Source: Micromonospora thermarum (GTDB lineage: Bacteria; Actinomycetota; Actinomycetes; Mycobacteriales; Micromonosporaceae). Taken from it: DNA of 64,000 nucleotides. The position numbers were made by a program, and so were the translations under genes. Positions 1 to 7,978 of the stretch are shown piece after piece (within the stretch, counting starts at the first letter, position 1; each line of letters starts with the position of its first letter). Under the pieces are notes generated by a model, which worked only from the letters and a program-made list of their open reading frames with translations, ran no database searches and was not told the DNA's origin. The stretch is taken from positions 62,001 to 126,000 of the forward strand of contig NZ_JAATEO010000018.1 of NCBI RefSeq assembly GCF_012034245.1, in the 5' to 3' direction.

Positions 1-228
1 CTCGCCCGCGCCGGCGACCTGGGCTACGTCGCCGAGTTCATTGCGGCCCTCAACGACTGCGCCGACCTGTGCACCTTCTATGACTTCTGCCGGGGCGCCC
101 AGGCCGGCAACCGCTACTTCGAGCACGCGACGTTCACCGCTCGCGAGACCGCGTACTGCCGCACCAGCAGGCAAGCCCTCGTCCGCGCCGCCGCGGATCA
201 CCTCACCCCTCAAGGAGGAGCACCATGA
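1..228 (+). CDS. Radical SAM/SPASM peptide maturase, C-terminal end (probably AmcB-like)
   Basis: Only the last 75 codons lie in the window, reading in frame 1 from the first base. They hold the cysteine pattern of a SPASM domain: CADLCTFYDFC, then GNRYFE, then TAYC, which in this superfamily binds auxiliary 4Fe-4S clusters. The stop TGA (226-228) overlaps the ATG of the next gene, so enzyme and precursor are translationally coupled. Known of the family: SPASM maturases beside short peptides with W/F-D-N tripeptides form three-residue cyclophanes by linking an aromatic ring to a beta carbon. The radical SAM CxxxCxxC motif lies upstream and cannot be seen. The AmcB assignment is inferred from the neighbouring peptide. 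Confidence 0.8.
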   Translation, partial: LARAGDLGYVAEFIAALNDCADLCTFYDFCRGAQAGNRYFEHATFTARETAYCRTSRQALVRAAADHLTPQGGAP

Positions 229-407
229 CCAACGCTCTCGCGGCCCTCGTCAACGCCGCACCCGAGCAACTCGCTCGCCTCGGCGTCAACCCGGAGCGGT
301 CGGTAGCGTCAATCGACGCGGCAAAGTTCGACAACCGCCCCACCTGGGACAACCGAGGAAAGTTCGACAGCCGACCCGGCTGGGACAACTGGAACAAGAA
401 GAAGTAG
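225..407 (+). CDS. amcA: Cyclophane (triceptide) RiPP precursor, AmcA-like
   Basis: This is a 60-residue peptide with a strong ribosome site, AAGGAGG at 212-218, seven bases before the ATG. Residues 1-34 look like a leader (Ala/Leu-rich, ending SVASIDAAK). The core at residues 35-60 repeats aromatic-x-Asn/Ser tripeptides: FDNRPTWDN, KFDSRPGWDN, then WNKKK. Five aromatic residues are spaced for three-residue rings. In triceptide families the ring joins the aromatic side chain to the third residue. The upstream SPASM maturase overlaps this start by three bases. The gene symbol rests on resemblance to the family described as multiple cyclophane-containing RiPP AmcA and has not been checked by search. 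No protease or exporter is visible to the right. Confidence 0.8.
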   Translation: MTNALAALVNAAPEQLARLGVNPERSVASIDAAKFDNRPTWDNRGKFDSRPGWDNWNKKK

Positions 408-423
408 GCCCCCACCGCTAGAC

Positions 424-450
424 GCGCGGGGTGGCGTGCCCACCCCGCGC
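424..450 (+). terminator. Perfect 11 bp hairpin after the RiPP precursor
   Basis: Bases 424-434 and 440-450 are exact reverse complements (GCGCGGGGTGG with a CGTGC loop). No T-tract follows, and the next gene starts 20 bases on. It may be a partial terminator or an mRNA-stabilising stem that keeps precursor expression above that of the downstream gene, as is common in RiPP operons. Confidence 0.6.
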
Positions 451-469
451 CTACACAGGTTGAGGACAC

Positions 470-1132
470 ATGCGCACCACCACGATCGGCGACGTGAAGG
501 TCCTGCTGCCGGACCTCGAACCGGACGACCTCGACACCACGACGGACCTGGACGGCGGCCTCACCGAGGCCCTCGTCGAGGGCACAGCGTGGCACGGCGC
601 GCAACTTGAGGACGCCAGCATCCGCAGCAGCCTGATCACCGGCGTGGACCTCAGCGAGAGCACCTGGGAAGCCGGCAGCCTCTACGGCTGCGAGATCACC
701 CGCACCGACTTCTCCGGCGCGACCCTGACCGGCATCACCATCGAACGCTGCGCCATCACCGGCTCACGGTTCACCGGCACCAGACTCACCGACGTACGCC
801 TCAAGGACGTCCTGTTCGACGGCTGCCGCTTCGACTACGCCACCCTCCAGCGCGTCGCCGCCGCCGGCTCGGTCGCGTTCACCGACTGCATTCTCACGAA
901 CGGCGCGTGGTCTTCCTGCCGGCTACCTCGCCTGGTGCTGCGGTCATGTGACCTCGCTGGCCTGGAACTGGATTCCTGCCACCTCGTCGGCACAGACCTG
1001 AGGGGCAGCCGCCTCCACGGGCTCAAGACGTCCCTCGACAACCTGCGCGGCGTCACCGTCGGCCGGGACCAACTTCCTGACCTCACCGAGCTGACCATCG
1101 ACGTCCTCGACCTCACGGTCCGCAACGAGTGA
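470..1132 (+). CDS. Pentapeptide-repeat protein
   Basis: This protein has 220 residues. From about residue 45 to 190 it shows the A(D/N)LxX-type five-residue periodicity of pentapeptide-repeat proteins (for example DLSEST, TDFSGATLTG, RFTGTRLTDVRLKDVLF, DLRGSRLHGL), which fold as a right-handed quadrilateral beta helix. The first 35 residues (acidic, LLPDLEPDDLD) and the last 25 are non-repeat. It has no signal peptide or membrane segment. It lies 62 bases after the precursor peptide and is probably in its operon. Family roles include target mimicry of DNA and protein scaffolding, so a role in immunity or maturation of the cyclophane peptide is possible but unproven. Confidence 0.75.
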   Translation: MRTTTIGDVKVLLPDLEPDDLDTTTDLDGGLTEALVEGTAWHGAQLEDASIRSSLITGVDLSESTWEAGSLYGCEITRTDFSGATLTGITIERCAITGSRFTGTRLTDVRLKDVLFDGCRFDYATLQRVAAAGSVAFTDCILTNGAWSSCRLPRLVLRSCDLAGLELDSCHLVGTDLRGSRLHGLKTSLDNLRGVTVGRDQLPDLTELTIDVLDLTVRNE

Positions 1133-1147
1133 ACCCGAGGGTGCATC

Positions 1148-1277
1148 GTGCTCGCTGAACCCACTGGCAGCCCGGACACGATCCTCGTCTGCATTCGGGG
1201 CAACTCCGGCTCCGGCAAGAGCAGCATCGCCCGGGAGCTGCGGCGCCGGCACGGCCGGGGCTGCGCCCTAGTCGAGC
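1148..1277 (+). pseudogene. P-loop kinase-like ATPase, 5' part (gene split by transposon)
   Basis: The 42 codons before the break start at GTG 1148 and contain the Walker A motif GNSGSGKSS, followed by ARELRRRHGRGCALV. Homology ends at 1277. The rest of the gene resumes at 7979 with EQDYLRRIVLRE. Joining 1274 GAGC to 7979 GAGC keeps the frame exactly (6,705 bases removed) and would restore a 189-residue protein typical of small cytosolic AAA/kinase-fold proteins annotated as AAA family ATPase. In its present state the reading frame runs on into the element for about 18 codons and stops, so a functional kinase is unlikely. Confidence 0.8.
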
Positions 1278-1391
1278 TTTCCCACCGTCCTTTTGGTGTA
1301 CGCGACGTCCACGAGCGTCACGGCTGTTGATCCTTCGGCGGTCCTAACCTTTCATGATCTCTACGTTCGTGACGTGGGGATGTGAGAGTGC

Positions 1392-2576
1392 TTGGACCGC
1401 AGGCGGGTTATCGGACATCTCCGGGTACAGGAGATCCTCCTCAGCGGTGGACGGCGGTCGTGGACGATCCTGTGGCCCGAGGGCGCCGTCCACTACGAAG
1501 CGGACCGGTTCCTGCGCCGGTACGAGGGCGAGCCAGGCACCCAGCGGACGTACGCGTACCTGCTGGTGGATCACCTGCGGTGGCTGGAACGCGAGGCGCT
1601 GCAGCTGAAGGCTGTCCGGCTGCGTGATCTCCAGCGGTACATGGGGATCGTCGGCGCAGAGGTACGGATGCCGCTGGGCGAGCCGTGGCGGGTGGGCAAG
1701 CAGCCCTACAGCGCGACAACCTTGGGCACCACGGCGTCCGTGCTGAAGGGCTTCTACCTCGGGCTGCCGGAGGAGCACGGCAACGCCGAGCTTCGGCGGG
1801 ACTTGGACCAGGTCCGGTTGCCGTCGAAGGCGGACCGGAACAGATCGTTGCTGGGGCACGTCAGCTCGACGATGCCGGCCAACCCGCTCGCGCCGCGCAC
1901 GGGCGGTCGGCGGCATCCCAAGATGCTGCCTGACGAGGGCCGTGGCCGGCTTCTGCGGAGGGCGACGACGGCTCGCGACCGCATGATCGTCACGTGGCTG
2001 TATGACGGCGGTTTCCGGATCGGCGAGTTGTGTGGTCTGCACTTGGCCGACCTGCATCTGCGGGAGAACGCTGAGTGCGCCCAGGCGCGTAGCGCGCACG
2101 TGCACATCTGCCACCGCGAGGGCAACGCCAACAAGGCCAGGGTGAAGACGAAGCACCCCTGGGAGTTGGTCAACGGAGTGGTGCACGGTGGGCTGATCCG
2201 CCGGGTGAGCCCGGAGATGATCCACACCTACTTCGCCTACATGACCAGCGAGTACCCGCGCACCGCGGCGACCAGTCACGGGATGCTGCTGGTGCAGCTC
2301 GCCGGGGATCACCGCGGGCAACCCCTGTCCGCTGCGGGAGCCCGTAGCATGTTCCGCCGGGCGGGTCTGCGGGCCGGGCTCGGCCGGGTGCACCCGCACC
2401 AGGCGAGGCACAACTTCGCCAGCGCGGTCTTGGACGCTTCGGGCGGTAATCTCATGATCGCGCGCGACGCCGGCGGGTGGGCGTCCAGCGCCACCGTCGA
2501 CCAGATTTACGGGCACACCGACATCCACGCCCCTCAGTTCGATGCGGCCCTGCGCAAGGTCTGGAGCCAGACGTGA
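1392..2576 (+). CDS. Tyrosine recombinase, TnpA-like
   Basis: This 394-residue integrase-family protein starts at TTG 1392; an in-frame stop at 1383 excludes anything earlier. An N-terminal SAM-like DNA-binding half (residues about 20-130, FLRRYEGEPGTQRTYAYLL) precedes the catalytic domain. Catalytic residues are visible: Arg in GGFRIGELCGL, His-x-x-Arg in HPHQARHN, Trp in GGWASS in the second-His region, and the nucleophile Tyr in DQIYGH. The GTG of the next recombinase overlaps its TGA (2573-2576). In Tn554 TnpA and TnpB act together in site-specific transposition without target duplication, and the same is inferred here. Confidence 0.88.
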   Translation: MDRRRVIGHLRVQEILLSGGRRSWTILWPEGAVHYEADRFLRRYEGEPGTQRTYAYLLVDHLRWLEREALQLKAVRLRDLQRYMGIVGAEVRMPLGEPWRVGKQPYSATTLGTTASVLKGFYLGLPEEHGNAELRRDLDQVRLPSKADRNRSLLGHVSSTMPANPLAPRTGGRRHPKMLPDEGRGRLLRRATTARDRMIVTWLYDGGFRIGELCGLHLADLHLRENAECAQARSAHVHICHREGNANKARVKTKHPWELVNGVVHGGLIRRVSPEMIHTYFAYMTSEYPRTAATSHGMLLVQLAGDHRGQPLSAAGARSMFRRAGLRAGLGRVHPHQARHNFASAVLDASGGNLMIARDAGGWASSATVDQIYGHTDIHAPQFDAALRKVWSQT

Positions 2577-5134
2577 CGGCCGCGACGCAGCTGGCCGTAA
2601 TCCGACCGGATCGGGAGTCCCGCGACCGGCTGGAGATCTTGACCGCGCTGATCGACGGGCCCGGGTTCGACCCGCTGTTTCGCAGCGACGTCATCCGGAT
2701 CCCGAGGAACCACCCGGCGCTGCACTGGAACTGTCTGATCAGCGGCTGCGACGGCTACATCAAGCGCCAGGAGCTTTGCGCCAACCACGCGACCCGCTGG
2801 TATGAGGCGGAAGCGGCCGGCATGGACCGGCTGGAGTTCCTGCGCACCGCCCCGCTGGTCAAGGCGCGCAGGCGACTCAACGCCCCGACGGGCTGCCGCG
2901 TCCCGCGCTGCGGCCGGCCGGCGGAGCGGAGCATGCTCGTCGGGGTGTGCACGTTCCACCGCAACCGGTGGCTCGAGTTCAGCGGCTCGGTCCGCGTGTC
3001 GGACGACGACCGGTTCGAGCGGTGGTTGTCCGCCCAGGAGCCCTGCGCCTCCTTTGGTCGGTGCGTCGCGTCTTGCTGCGATGATCTGGCGCGCTCGCCG
3101 TTGGGACTCTGTGAGGATCACGAGAAGCTCTACCGGCGGGCCGGCCGCCCGGGTGGCGCTCGGCTGCCCGCCAACTGGTTCCGCTGGTTTGAGCGTCACG
3201 GTCAGCGCGTTCTGGTCGACTATGACGACGAGTCTGTGTTCCGCCGCTGGCGCCGTGAGGTCCAGCCGGCCGCGTGCCCGGGGCAGATCAGCCTGCATGG
3301 CCTGAGTCCGCTGATCAGGGCGGAACTGAAGTGGGGCTTGTTCTCCTACACCCAGCGCAGCGACCACACCCGGTGGTGGATGCACTCGATCCTGCGGGTC
3401 GTGCGCTCCTGCCGTGGCCTCGCCTGCCTGGCGGACGTCAACCTGGACGGCGCGGGCGCGCACGAGCGGATGATCGTGAACGAGATCCGCCGCGATCTCG
3501 AGACCGTCTACGTGACGCCGAGCGAGAGCAAAGCCGCCGGATACATCGACTTCGAGCACTTCGGCCGGCGGATCAGCAAGCTCAACAGCAAGTTCGACCT
3601 GACCCTCATCCCGCAACGATGGCTGCGGGACCTGCTCTGGGACCACCTCGCCGACCACCTCCGCTCGGTGGACAACCCGCGCGGACGGAACACCTACTTC
3701 GCGATCCGCGTCGCGGTGCAGGAACTCGGCGCGTTCCTGGGGGCAGCAGCACCCGCAGCCGGCCACGACCCCGCACTGCTGGCGGCGGAACACGTCGACC
3801 AGTTCGTCGCCGATCACCGCCGCCGGGCCCGAGACCGGCTACCCGCGCTACGGCCCAGCTACAACACCAAGTCGCCCGTCGTCACCGACGTGACGTGCAA
3901 GAACACATTTGACGTCCTGCGCCGGATCATGCGCGCGGCGCTGGAGGCCGGCCGCACCGAGCCCATCGGCCTTGCTCGGGCGTTTGTCGTCGCGTTCCCC
4001 ACCGGGGACAAGCGCGCGTTTCGGCCCCGCAGCCCCTACACCGACGACACCGCCCGGGCCCTCGCCGACCCGGTTAACCTCGGACTGCTGGCCCAGGCCG
4101 ACGTCACCGACCGGGGAGTACGCGACATCTGGGAGACGATCATCGTGACCGGGCGGCGAGCGGGCGAGGTCGTCGGGCTGCGGCTGGACTGCGTCGGGAT
4201 TCACAACGGCGTGCCTCTGCTCTGGCACGACCAGACCAAGGTCGGCAACTACAACGAAGCCATCCGCATCCCCGACTACACCTACCAGCGGCTACGGGAA
4301 CGGCAACACGCCACCATCGCCCGGTTCGAGCAACGCTACGCCCGCACGCCCACGGCGTAGGAACGCGCGACCATGGCGATCTTTCCCCGCGGCTACAAGA
4401 ACCCCCACGGCACCTACGCCATCGGCCTCGGCTGGTTCCACGGCCACTTCCGCCGCTGGGTCAGCGGCCTCAACCTCGAGCCCGCCGTCCCGCACCAAGC
4501 CCGCCACACCCTCGCGACGAAGCTCCTGGCCGCCGGCGCCAGCATGCAGCACATCAAACGCTACCTCGGACACGTCGCCGAGCGGATGACCGAGCACTAC
4601 GCCAAGGTCGCGCTCAGCGACATCGACGACGTCCAGCAGCACGTCTGGGTCGCCGGGCCCGGCGCACCGCAACCCGGTGAACTGATCTCCGATCAGGTTC
4701 CAGCATTACCGCGCGAGCAGGCCCAAGCCCTGGCAATCGACCTTGGCCGGCGCAGCACCCCGACCGAAGGCGGGATCTGCACCTACCAGGTCGTCGTCGA
4801 CGGGGGCGCCTGCCCCTGGAAACTGGACTGTGAGCACTGCGACAAGTTCGTCATGACCGGCGCCGACCTGCTGTATTGGCGCCGCAAACGCGAACACTGG
4901 TACTCGCTGGCCGAACGCGCACCCAGCGACGAGATGGCCGACTGGCTGCACCAGCAGTTCGAACCCACCGCCCGCGCCATCGCCGGACTCGAACGCGCAC
5001 TCGCCGGCCTCGGCCTGCTCAACGACGCGCTCGCGCTGGACCTACGCCGGCCCCAGGACTACTTCCACCGCCTATGGACCACCGCGTTCCGCACCTCTGA
5101 CCTCGCCGCCGTCGGCGGCATGGAGACCACCTGA
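2573..5134 (+). pseudogene. Tyrosine recombinase, TnpB-like, interrupted by one in-frame amber codon
   Basis: From GTG 2573 (overlapping the upstream TGA) an open frame reaches TAG at 4358-4360, codon 596. The same frame then continues without a gap to TGA 5132-5134, 853 residues in all. The first part carries a Cys-rich region (about residues 60-190) and the catalytic Arg (VTGRRAGEVVGL). The second part carries HQARHT, YLGH and the Tyr nucleophile (HYAKV), followed by a second Cys-containing region (CPWKLDCEHC). The amber codon lies in the stretch PTA-stop-ERATMAIFPR, where relatives have an acidic or basic residue, so one base change explains it. Either the recombinase is dead, or readthrough or restart at ATG 4373 gives two fragments. 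A sequencing error is also possible. Confidence 0.75.
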
Positions 5135-5745
5135 TGGCCATCCCCGACCATGGAACGCTGCGCACGATGGCCGCCAACCACGCTCGCCAGCAGAGCACCC
5201 GAGACAAGCTCGACCGCATCGAGGCGACGCTGCGCACCATGCGCCGCGAACGGACAACGATCACCTACCCGGCCGTCGCCCGACGGGCCGGCGTCTCGCG
5301 CACCTTCCTCTACCAGAACCCCGACGCCAAGAAGCTGGTGACCACCGCGATCGCCGCCAGTGGCGACCAGCGGCGCCAGACGCAGGCAGCCGCCGACGCA
5401 CACATCGAAGCGTCCTGGCACCAGCGCGCCCTCAACGCCGAGGACGCCCTCAAGGCCACCTACACCGAGATCGACACCCAGCGCGAACGGATCGGCATCC
5501 TCCTCGGACAACTCCGTGACCTGCAAGCCGAATACACCGACGGCACCGCCCAACGCCTCACCGCCGAGAACACCGAGCTCAAACAGCGCGTTCGTCAGCT
5601 CACCGAAGACAACCGGCGCCTCGATCAGAAGCTGCAGGCCGCCCGCTCCAACAACCGCTTCCTCGACAAACGCCTCGCCGACCTCGAAGCCGAACTGCTC
5701 GACGCCCAGCTGAACCACCCAGCAGGCGCCCCGCCTCTCTCCTGA
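5134..5745 (+). CDS. TnpC-like accessory protein (DUF6262-type)
   Basis: This 203-residue protein has an ATG overlapping the preceding TGA (TGATG). Residues 20-70 carry a helix-turn-helix-like segment (ITYPAVARRAGVSRTFLYQN) typical of proteins found third in Tn554-like operons. From about residue 80 to the end it is a charged, heptad-rich coiled coil (RIGILLGQLRDLQAEY, LKQRVRQLTEDNRRLDQKLQ). In Tn554 TnpC influences the orientation and frequency of transposition. This copy is longer than the roughly 125 residues of the Tn554 protein because of the coiled coil. It is the last gene of the recombinase operon. Confidence 0.78.
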   Translation: MAIPDHGTLRTMAANHARQQSTRDKLDRIEATLRTMRRERTTITYPAVARRAGVSRTFLYQNPDAKKLVTTAIAASGDQRRQTQAAADAHIEASWHQRALNAEDALKATYTEIDTQRERIGILLGQLRDLQAEYTDGTAQRLTAENTELKQRVRQLTEDNRRLDQKLQAARSNNRFLDKRLADLEAELLDAQLNHPAGAPPLS

Positions 5746-5843
5746 TTCTGCGCGACTCGCCGACAGCAGGGCACCGGGCTGACGGGCTGCCAACCCGTTG
5801 ACGTGTCCCGGGTGTGGGCCCGGCCAGTGCCAGGATCAGCGTC

Positions 5844-6116
5844 ATGAGACTCAACCCGGGAATCACTATCGAACATGCCGACGACGTGCTGCGCAGCGCA
5901 GAGACGACATGGACCAACGCCCGCAGCGGCAGCCCCGGGCTCTGCCGTGCCTACACCGACGCGGTCAACGACACCTATCCCCAGACGCCGACATTTCAGC
6001 CAGCGGCGGGCGACGAGCCAGCGCTGCCCGCCGAACGGACTCAAGGGATTTACGACGGACCTCCCGGTCGCAGGATCTTGAATGTGGAAATGTCGTCAGT
6101 GTCGTGGCAGATGTAG
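5844..6116 (+). CDS. Small open frame after the recombinase operon, unrecognised
   Basis: A 90-residue frame starts at ATG 5844 (MRLNPGITIEHADD). The first 45 residues look like a helical soluble protein (DDVLRSAETTWTNARSG). The last 20 overlap the 3' end of the opposite-strand cargo gene, so the true end is doubtful. It may be the truncated start of a gene disrupted when the cargo arrived. The 98 bases between the TnpC-like gene and this frame hold nothing I recognise. Confidence 0.25.
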   Translation: MRLNPGITIEHADDVLRSAETTWTNARSGSPGLCRAYTDAVNDTYPQTPTFQPAAGDEPALPAERTQGIYDGPPGRRILNVEMSSVSWQM

Positions 6117-6532
6117 AGGTCGCTGCCGTCCTTGATAGTGCTCACGTTCATATAGCTGTTCCTCGTGGCGGGGCATACAATGACATACTCGCCGGGATGG
6201 ACCTCTGTTATGTGCATCAGCGTTCTGTCGTCGGAGCCGTCGGTTTTCGCTTCGACGAGGTGCCTGCTCTTCTCCTTGTCCCAGGAAAAGAACAGATACC
6301 GATTGTCGTACGCGGGACATCGAATCCGGCTCAGGCGACTTCCCGCGTCTTCGATGACGAAGACGGCTCGACTGATTGTCCGGTCGTCATCCCGTTTCGG
6401 TGCACGGCTGGCTTGGACAACCCGGTCACCTGTCCTGGCTCGGTGGGAGACGAAGGCGAACGCCGAAACGTTCTCGCCGGAGATTCTGGGGGAGCTGAAG
6501 AGCATGATCGGAGTGTTGAAGATGCTCGTCAT
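6050..6532 (-). CDS. Transposon cargo protein 2, possible beta-trefoil fold
   Basis: This 160-residue protein starts at ATG 6532 (MTSIFNTPIMLFSS), overlapping the stop of the upstream paralogue by ATGA, with an AGAGGAG ribosome site. It has no signal peptide or membrane segment. It shares with the neighbouring protein an ISG segment near the start, a YLFFS/YLFCS strand and the motif LVEAxTDxSDDRTL. The recurring short beta-strands with aromatic and charged turns (YICHDTDDISTFKIL at the end) suggest a beta-trefoil of fascin or actin-crosslinking type; that fold is my inference. GC content is visibly lower than in the surrounding genes, which fits recent transfer. Confidence 0.65.
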   Translation of the reverse strand: MTSIFNTPIMLFSSPRISGENVSAFAFVSHRARTGDRVVQASRAPKRDDDRTISRAVFVIEDAGSRLSRIRCPAYDNRYLFFSWDKEKSRHLVEAKTDGSDDRTLMHITEVHPGEYVIVCPATRNSYMNVSTIKDGSDLYICHDTDDISTFKILRPGGPS

Positions 6533-7041
6533 GCGCTCCTCTTCTCTGCGGCCGGGGTGTCGCCTTCCAACATCTCGAAGCACATGAAGACCTGCGGTGG
6601 ATCGGTGCTGTCGTGGATCACGTGATAGTTGCCGCCGCTAGTTTCCTGTTTGACCCTGATATACGTCCCGGTAGCGACACACTGGAATGCGTACTGGAAC
6701 GACGGCCCCATCGCCCGGATCTTGAACAACGTCCGGTCATCGGACGTGTCCGTAGTTGCCTCGACGAGCTTGCGCTTTCCGTTGTCGTCGATCTCGTCGG
6801 AAGAGCAGAAAAGGTAGTACGGCTCACCCCGCGCTGACCGAATCCTAATGAGCCCGGAACTTTCTGTCTCTACCAGGAACGTCGACCGGGCATGCTCGTC
6901 GGGCTGGCTTGACGAGCGGACGACAAGATCGCGGCCCATTCTCTCGTCTGACACATAGATGAAGTTTCCGCTGCCGCTGATCACCTGGGTGGAGAATATC
7001 AGCCATTCAACGTTGCTGGTGCTCCACGGTTCACCGATCAC
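6529..7041 (-). CDS. Transposon cargo protein 1, paralogue of protein 2
   Basis: This protein has 170 residues. GTG 7041 is chosen because GGAGG (7051-7047) lies five bases upstream; a TTG at 7059 is the longest alternative. The conserved segments are VISGSGNFIYVSDE, PYYLFCSSDE, LVEATTDTSDDRTLFKI and a closing FMCFEML. It aligns along most of its length with the downstream protein, so the pair arose by duplication. No catalytic motif is evident. Cytosolic, two-gene, translationally coupled cargo on a site-specific transposon could be a stress or defence function, but nothing in the sequence proves it. Confidence 0.65.
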   Translation of the reverse strand: MIGEPWSTSNVEWLIFSTQVISGSGNFIYVSDERMGRDLVVRSSSQPDEHARSTFLVETESSGLIRIRSARGEPYYLFCSSDEIDDNGKRKLVEATTDTSDDRTLFKIRAMGPSFQYAFQCVATGTYIRVKQETSGGNYHVIHDSTDPPQVFMCFEMLEGDTPAAEKRSA

Positions 7042-7159
7042 ACGCACCTCCGTCCACAATGCTAGATCTCAGTCAGCCCTCCAACAAGGAGCCACTTTCA
7101 TCCTGCGCAGCTCGGGTTCTTGGCGTGGTGGAGGACGAGGATGGCCTGCGGGGCGGCAC

Positions 7160-7416
7160 GTGAGGACCCATCGCCCGACCGTGTCGTCCAGGGCGTCGGC
7201 ATCGACACCGGCCAGGATCCGCCGGAACGTGGACTCGTCCGGAGCCCGATGCACCCCGGTGAACGGATCTCGGAACACGCCCAGCTCAGCCAGGACGTGT
7301 TGGGGTGCGTCAGCGGCCCATCCCACGACCGCCGCTGCGCGGCGGGCGCCGGTCAGCGCCGCCGCCACGGCCGCGGCCAGGACCACCGGCAGCGCATGCA
7401 CGACCCACGCGAACAC
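7160..7416 (-). pseudogene. ISAs1-family transposase remnant
   Basis: The frame keeps only the N-terminal associated domain of an ISAs1-type DDE transposase: ALPVVLAAAVAAALTGA, AAVVGWAADAPQHVLAELG, then the diagnostic GVHRAPDESTFRRILAG. Homology stops near 7160, where the sequence becomes unrelated. The usual first 40-50 residues and the whole catalytic domain are missing, so both ends are truncated. It records an earlier insertion-sequence event in the cargo. Confidence 0.65.
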
Positions 7417-7437
7417 GAATCAAACGTCCAAGAGGGT

Positions 7438-7909
7438 CTGCCCATCGTCTACGACACCAACATGCTGATCCACTGGCGCCGACCATCCGAGATCAACTGG
7501 CGAGAAGCCCTCAAGGACCAAAACAAGAGCCGGACAAGCAGAAGCACGGCGAAGGCCGACTCGCAGACCGGGCCACCAATGCGCTGCGCTACTCCATGAA
7601 GCCCTGGAAGACAGCGAACCCGGCCAGCCGACCCAGATCCGTCCCGAAGCCAGTCTGAAGACCTGGGTCCGACACCGATGAACGCGGCGACGACACGGAC
7701 CTCGCGATCCTGCGCTGCGCCGCAGACCCGAACACCCTGCACTCCTTGTCGGCGCCCGGATCCTCACCGGCGACCACGGCATGCGACTACGCGCCCAGCA
7801 CATAGACGTGAAGGTGCTGGAACTCACCGTCAACTATCGGAAGCCGACAAAAAGCGTCACCAAGCCCGCCAAAGCGGCGGACGAAGCGAAGTCCAACGGC
7901 CTGACGTGA
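7438..7909 (+). pseudogene. PIN-domain ribonuclease-like gene, broken by several frameshifts
   Basis: Pieces in three frames line up as one PIN-type protein. LPIVYDTNMLIHWRRPSEIN (7438 on) carries the first acidic residue, KHGEGRLADRATNALRY lies in a second frame, LEDSEPGQPTQIRPEASL in a third and ends at a stop, then DDTDLAILRCAADPN and finally VGARILTGDHGMRLRAQH up to TGA 7907-7909. Those are the spaced Asp motifs of the PIN fold (DTN, DDTDLAIL, TGDHGMR). At least three indels and a stop separate them, so no functional nuclease is expected. No antitoxin partner is visible. Confidence 0.65.
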
Positions 7910-7978
7910 CGAACATGTTCACGACGTACTTTGCCCAGCTCAGGAACACGACGGGCACAGACAGCGGTCGGTAAGCTG

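Larger units (their letters stand above)
1278..7978. mobile_element. Tn554-like transposon inserted in a kinase gene
   Basis: The element is about 6.7 kb. Its gene order is the Tn554 one: tyrosine recombinase A (394 aa), larger tyrosine recombinase B, then a small TnpC-like protein, each coupled by overlapping stop/start codons. The ends were placed where the interrupted kinase frame breaks and resumes. A GAGC tetranucleotide (1274-1277 and 7979-7982) is present at both junctions and would be the shared core. As in Tn554, I see no long terminal inverted repeats or long target duplication. Cargo lies right of the recombinases: two paralogous beta-rich proteins on the minus strand, an ISAs1 transposase remnant and a broken PIN-domain gene. 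The 109 bases at the left end and about 70 at the right end hold no gene. Confidence 0.8.

Noticed and set aside
1365..7914. GTTCGTGACGTG (1365-1376) and an inverted near-copy (7903-7914) as recombinase sites at the transposon ends
   Set aside because: Only 10 of 12 bases match and the distances to the two borders differ (about 87 and 65 bases), so chance is a fair explanation.
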